Source: Gymnorhina tibicen
Taxonomy: Eukaryota; Chordata; Aves; Passeriformes; Artamidae
Reading direction: 5' to 3'
DNA: 64,000 nt
Assembly: GCA_013399875.1 (NCBI GenBank)
Contig: VXAZ01003489.1
Location: 485,236-549,235 of the forward strand
Shown: one piece after another, positions 62,501 through 64,000 of the stretch
Layout of the letters: each line of letters opens with the position of its first letter
Numbering within the stretch: position 1 is the first letter of the stretch
Program-made: the position numbers and the translations under genes
Notes under the pieces: model-generated
Databases searched by the model: none
What the model was told of the DNA's origin: nothing
What the model saw: the letters and a program-made list of their open reading frames with translations, nothing else

Positions 62501-64000
62501 CCACGCAAGAAGTAAGGCCAGTGACCCGTTTGGATGCAGGTCTCACTAGCAAGGGCCAGGACACACCCGGACACAGAGCAGAGAACACACACAGGGTCTC
62601 CCCGCCAGGAACCACTCCCACAACCTCAAACTCGGAAATCACCCCAAAGCTGTTTGGTTTCACAGTTTCCCCCACCCTCCTCTACAAAAGTCGATCTATC
62701 TCAGCCAGGCCAAGTCTGGTCATTCAGGGACACCTTTCCTTCAGACTCTGTGAACTCCCCTGTGGTTGCAAGAGTTGAGTGAGAGAGAGATCTAACATCC
62801 AATTTAATAGTTCCCCACACCAGTTCAAGATCGTTTCCCACAGTATGTTAAATGTACTGTCCAATTCAACTTCAAATAAAATCAAGGCAAAGGGCTTCAA
62901 AACCACTTCAGACAGATTATTGCAAAGTCTAATACGTTTTATTGGTTCTAAGTAAAAGGCTTTCTTTCATTAGCCTAATTTAATTCCCTCAGTGAGTTGC
63001 TATTCTTTTGAAACTACCAAAATACTCACAATTACTCCATGGTGGTTATAAAAGAGCCTTTGAATATGTACTGATATTTCCTTCCAGTTAGCCAGCTTTT
63101 AAAAATCCAGGCCAAACTCTGTTACTGAGAATCAACACAGCCAAATTGAAATTAATGACAGCAACCATGAACCTGGCCCACTGCAAGGATCCAGGAGGAG
63201 GCGGGATGGAAAACATGGACTGAACAGGAAACACAAGCACTGTGCTGCCCCTGCTCGCTTCGCTACCAAAGGATGTCAAGAGATGGAAATTGGGTTCCAT
63301 ATGAAAAAATCACCTGGGCAATATTTACACATTTCCTTGGGTCACTCACAGCTGTATATGGAATTTTCTCCATGCAATAAAGTGGTGGCTGCCTAAGCTC
63401 CAAACAGGTGCTCAAAGGTGAACTATTGCTGAACTTTAGACAGGGCTTTTATAACCTGCTTTCAAAGATCTCAGAGATGAAAACCGGTAGAAATAATTTC
63501 TTCACACGTTTATTTTATCTTCTCTTTCAATTAGCAGAGGTGCCAACACTCTGCATGAACCAACTGAGCTCCCTTTTACCTTTTCCCTTTTTACTTAATA
63601 AAAGAATTGTAAGACTCTCTGGAGCCTTGAAACATGCACGAAATGAGACGCTACTTGGACATGAGTGAAATTGTCCTCATTTGGTTGTTGGTTTTTTTTT
63701 CCCCCCTAAATGATTCTTCGATGAGTTTTTTTTAATAATCATCACGTATACTCATTAACAGTATTGATTTAACCACAAATGAAACCAAACTCTTGTTAAA
63801 CAGCTACCAAGCAGGCAGAGTAGAGGCAATAGGAACAAAGCCTTCCCCTGACCAAAATGCCCTACTTACATGACTTCATAGGTGCTGAAAAACCTCACCA
63901 CTTGTAGACACGGCAGAAAAATTCAACCTGTATCATTTGCTTTGAGACTGCTATAAAGGACATAAAACAGTGGCTGAAAAAGATGAGAATCCTTGATTTT
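59501..64000. other. Non-coding stretch, no gene recognised
   Basis: AT-leaning, with a GC-rich part at 60,420-60,620 that has open frames on both strands. The weak minus-strand exon candidate at 61,268-61,326 is listed separately. Small homopolymers occur near 62,170 and 63,690. No gene, RNA or further dispersed repeat was recognised up to the window edge. Confidence 0.58.
61268..61326 (-). other. Candidate minus-strand exon (59 bases), weak
   Basis: On the minus strand an acceptor (GTTATTTCTCTTTGAAG) and a donor (GGGAAG/GTAAGAAAG) bracket 59 bases. One frame is open from end to end, reading REFCEFRQLAFLTACTLEGK. Short, unrecognised, and likely to be chance. Confidence 0.15.

Noticed and set aside
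1..64000. tRNA, U6, 7SK and well-known microRNA sequences
   Set aside because: I looked for the B-box GGTTCGA-type word and for several familiar mature microRNA and snRNA words and saw none. Unfamiliar hairpins cannot be excluded by eye.

Overview
The window looks like bird nuclear DNA that contains no recognisable protein-coding gene. The main evidence for a bird is two 3'-end fragments of CR1 LINEs, at about 25,168-25,520 (minus) and 48,175-48,470 (plus). Both resemble the CR1 3' ends that are abundant in neoavian and songbird genomes. Two or three very worn MIR-like tRNA-SINE fragments fit an amniote genome with few repeats. Base composition is mildly AT-rich, broken by short GC- and CpG-rich patches. 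I cannot name the species or chromosome, or say whether this is intergenic DNA or the inside of a very long intron.

No open reading frame resembles a protein family I recognise. The longest ones (about 120-185 codons) fall in GC-rich or low-complexity stretches, often open on both strands, and many lack a good ATG. I treat them as chance. Instead I looked for spliced exons: a pyrimidine tract plus AG on one side and a consensus donor on the other. Several short exon-like segments result, and these are hypotheses. The best group is on the plus strand. A CpG-rich patch (19,200-19,550) is followed by a 102-base intron-like segment (19,705-19,806) with GTGAGC, a branch-point-like CTGAT and a long pyrimidine tract, then a 79-base exon-like segment (19,807-19,885) ending CAG/GTAAGG. 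A further exon-like segment lies at 24,947-25,014. Together they could be the 5' part of a long non-coding RNA or a 5' UTR. On the minus strand, 21,602-21,967 holds 83 open codons behind a good acceptor, one stop, then 37 more open codons. It may be a terminal exon or a decayed coding relic.

Layout: 1-10,800 is ordinary non-coding DNA with small simple repeats. 10,830-12,300 has a purine tract and a GC-rich block open on both strands. 12,300-19,200 is non-coding with scattered exon-like segments. 19,200-21,200 holds the two densest CpG patches. 21,200-25,170 has the decayed reading frame, a MIR-like fragment and a candidate exon. CR1 copy A follows. 25,520-48,170 is mostly featureless, with a possible enhancer-like motif cluster at 27,344-27,398, a CpG patch at 32,800-33,250, a 22-bp tandem repeat at 39,881 and a 52-base purine tract at 42,898. 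CR1 copy B follows. 48,471-64,000 is non-coding, with pyrimidine tracts, an AT palindrome and the clearest MIR-like fragment at 59,381-59,500. No tRNA, rRNA, snRNA, known microRNA, CRISPR array or complete mobile element was recognised.
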